A stretch of 5,227 nucleotides of DNA from Caldifarciminota bacterium (GTDB lineage: Bacteria > Hydrothermota > Hydrothermia > S141-80), in NCBI GenBank assembly GCA_015490255.1, contig WFYF01000012.1, positions 1 to 5,227 of the forward strand, read 5' to 3'. This document shows, piece after piece, positions 4,137 through 5,227 of the stretch (positions are counted from its first letter, which is position 1; the number at the start of each line of letters is the position of its first letter). Below the pieces are notes generated by a model that worked only from the letters and a program-made list of their open reading frames with translations, was not told the DNA's origin and searched no databases. The position numbers and the translations under genes are program-made.

Positions 4137-5227
4137 GACGCCGGGTCCTGCTGGCTTCCGGCCCCCTTCTCCTCGGAGGAAGCCTTCTTCTGGCCCCACC
4201 GGATATGCCCGAGCCTGCCCGGAGAACCCTGGGCGTGGCTCTGTGGATGGCCCTGTGGTGGGTGAGCGAGGTGGTGCCTCTTCCCGTTACAGCATTGTTG
4301 CCGCTGGTGCTGTTTCCCATTCTGGGTGTGCTTTCCCCCAGGGCAGCCGGGGCCCCTTTTGCCAATCCCAACGTCTTCCTGTTTCTGGGCGGCTTTTTTC
4401 TCGCCCGGGCCGTTGAACGCCATAACCTCCACCGCCGGATCGCCCTGTGGATCACCCTGAAGGCTCCACCCGGCGAGCGGGGATTGCTCCTGGGCATGAT
4501 GCTCGCCACCGCCCTCCTGTCCATGTGGATGTCCAACACCGCCACCGCCATCCTGATGGTGAGCATCGCCCTGAGTCTGCTTTCCCTGAAGGTTTCCCCG
4601 GCCCTGGAAAAAGCCCTGTTCATCGGCATCGCCTATGCCGCCTCCATCGGAGGGCTTTCCACCCTGGTGGGGACCCCGCCCAATCTGGTCCTGGCCGGAG
4701 TTCTGCGGGAGATGTTCGGCCAGGATCTGTCGTTTTTCGCCTTCATGAAGGTCGGCTTTCCTGTGGGGGTGTTGCTCTTTGTTGTGGCCTATGTTCTCCT
4801 GGTGTTTCTTTTCCGGGTTCCCAACAAAAGGGTCAACCGGAACGTGCTCCGGGAAACCCTGATCCGCATGGGTCCCCTTTCCCCAGCGGAAAAGCGGGTG
4901 GGTGGTGTGTTCCTGCTGGTGGTGCTGGGCTGGATGGCCCGTCCGCTCCTGGTGCGCCTGGGGCTCCACGTGCACGATGCCACCCTCGCCATGGCCGGGG
5001 CGGTGCTCCTCTTCCTCTGGCACCACGAGGGCAAACCCCTCCTCACCTGGGAGGATGCGGAAAAGATCCCCTGGGGAGTGATTTTCCTGTTCGGTGGCGG
5101 GTTCGCCCTGGCATCCGCTTTCGGCAAATCCGGGCTGGCCTCCTATATCGCCCATCACGTGGAAGCCCTCCAGCACTGGCCCCTGTGGGGGCTGCGTCTG
5201 GTGATCATTGCGGGCCTGGTGTTCCTC
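4133..5227 (+). CDS. SLC13/DASS-family sodium-coupled anion symporter (3' end beyond window)
   Basis: The frame is open from ATG 4133 to the last base, giving 365 residues of a multi-span inner-membrane transporter that continues beyond the window. The divalent anion:sodium symporter family imports dicarboxylates, citrate or sulfate with Na+ (bacterial VcINDY is the structural model). Family marks seen are WWVSEVVPLPVTALLP (42-57), FLFLGGFFLARAVE (82-95), the first Ser-Asn-Thr substrate/Na+ motif MSNTATAILM (133-142), and GLSTLVGTPPNL (174-185). The start of the second inverted repeat, FLFGGGFALASAFGKSGLA (318-336), is also visible. The second SNT motif should lie just past the edge. Substrate cannot be predicted. 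There is no ribosome binding site before the ATG; it overlaps the preceding stop as ATGA, so translation is probably coupled to the PATAN-like gene. Confidence 0.93.
   Translation, partial: MRRRVLLASGPLLLGGSLLLAPPDMPEPARRTLGVALWMALWWVSEVVPLPVTALLPLVLFPILGVLSPRAAGAPFANPNVFLFLGGFFLARAVERHNLHRRIALWITLKAPPGERGLLLGMMLATALLSMWMSNTATAILMVSIALSLLSLKVSPALEKALFIGIAYAASIGGLSTLVGTPPNLVLAGVLREMFGQDLSFFAFMKVGFPVGVLLFVVAYVLLVFLFRVPNKRVNRNVLRETLIRMGPLSPAEKRVGGVFLLVVLGWMARPLLVRLGLHVHDATLAMAGAVLLFLWHHEGKPLLTWEDAEKIPWGVIFLFGGGFALASAFGKSGLASYIAHHVEALQHWPLWGLRLVIIAGLVFL

Noticed and set aside
4076..5176. Long open frame on the - strand antisense to the transporter
   Set aside because: Same shadow effect: a low-complexity G/H/Q-rich product, while the + strand encodes clear SLC13 motifs across the same span.

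Overview
The window is a GC-rich bacterial segment (strong C/G third-position preference, every intact gene ending in TGA) that reads left to right on the + strand. Its core is a compact mercury-detoxification operon at about 207-3194. After it come a structured 249-base gap and a second transcription unit at about 3409-5227, which runs off the right edge. The source organism cannot be fixed from this sequence. A PATAN/DUF4388-like protein and the general gene style would fit a Thermodesulfobacteriota/Deltaproteobacteria-like Gram-negative, but that is a weak inference.

Region 1 (1-268) is non-coding. It holds a perfect 15-bp hairpin at 26-58, a possible distal operator-like site at 131-148, and a near-consensus sigma70 promoter (TTGACG, 17 bp, TATAAT; 207-235). 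The promoter spacer and -10 carry an 18-bp CsoR/FrmR-type operator (216-233).

Region 2 (269-3194) is the mer operon, in the order regulator, merA, merT, merP-like, thioredoxin-like. The regulator belongs to the CsoR/RcnR/FrmR (DUF156) family, and no MerR gene is visible. MerA is full length, with an N-terminal metal-binding domain and every catalytic residue checked. MerT retains both cysteine pairs but is cut after codon 38 by a TAG that falls exactly where MerT normally has Trp; an ATG follows the TAG directly. The MerP-like protein has a divergent CxxC motif and a C-terminal extension. The last gene encodes a small thioredoxin/glutaredoxin-fold protein with five cysteines. The inferred logic is: Hg(II) is captured outside the membrane by the MerP-like protein, passed through MerT cysteine pairs, handed to the MerA N-terminal domain and reduced to Hg(0). 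The small redox protein would act as an extra thiol carrier or reductant.

Region 3 (3195-3443) has no gene. It contains two hairpins after the mer operon and, at its right end, a strong promoter (TTGACA, 17 bp, TATCCT) so close to the next ATG that the transcript should be leaderless or nearly so.

Region 4 (3444-5227) encodes a 230-aa protein with a probable degenerate receiver-like N-terminus and a PATAN (DUF4388)-like C-terminus. It overlaps by ATGA the start of an SLC13/DASS-family anion transporter that is truncated by the window edge.

The points most worth following are the CsoR-family control of a mer operon with an altered cysteine set in the sensor, the TAG|ATG split of MerT, and the cysteine-rich thioredoxin-like partner.
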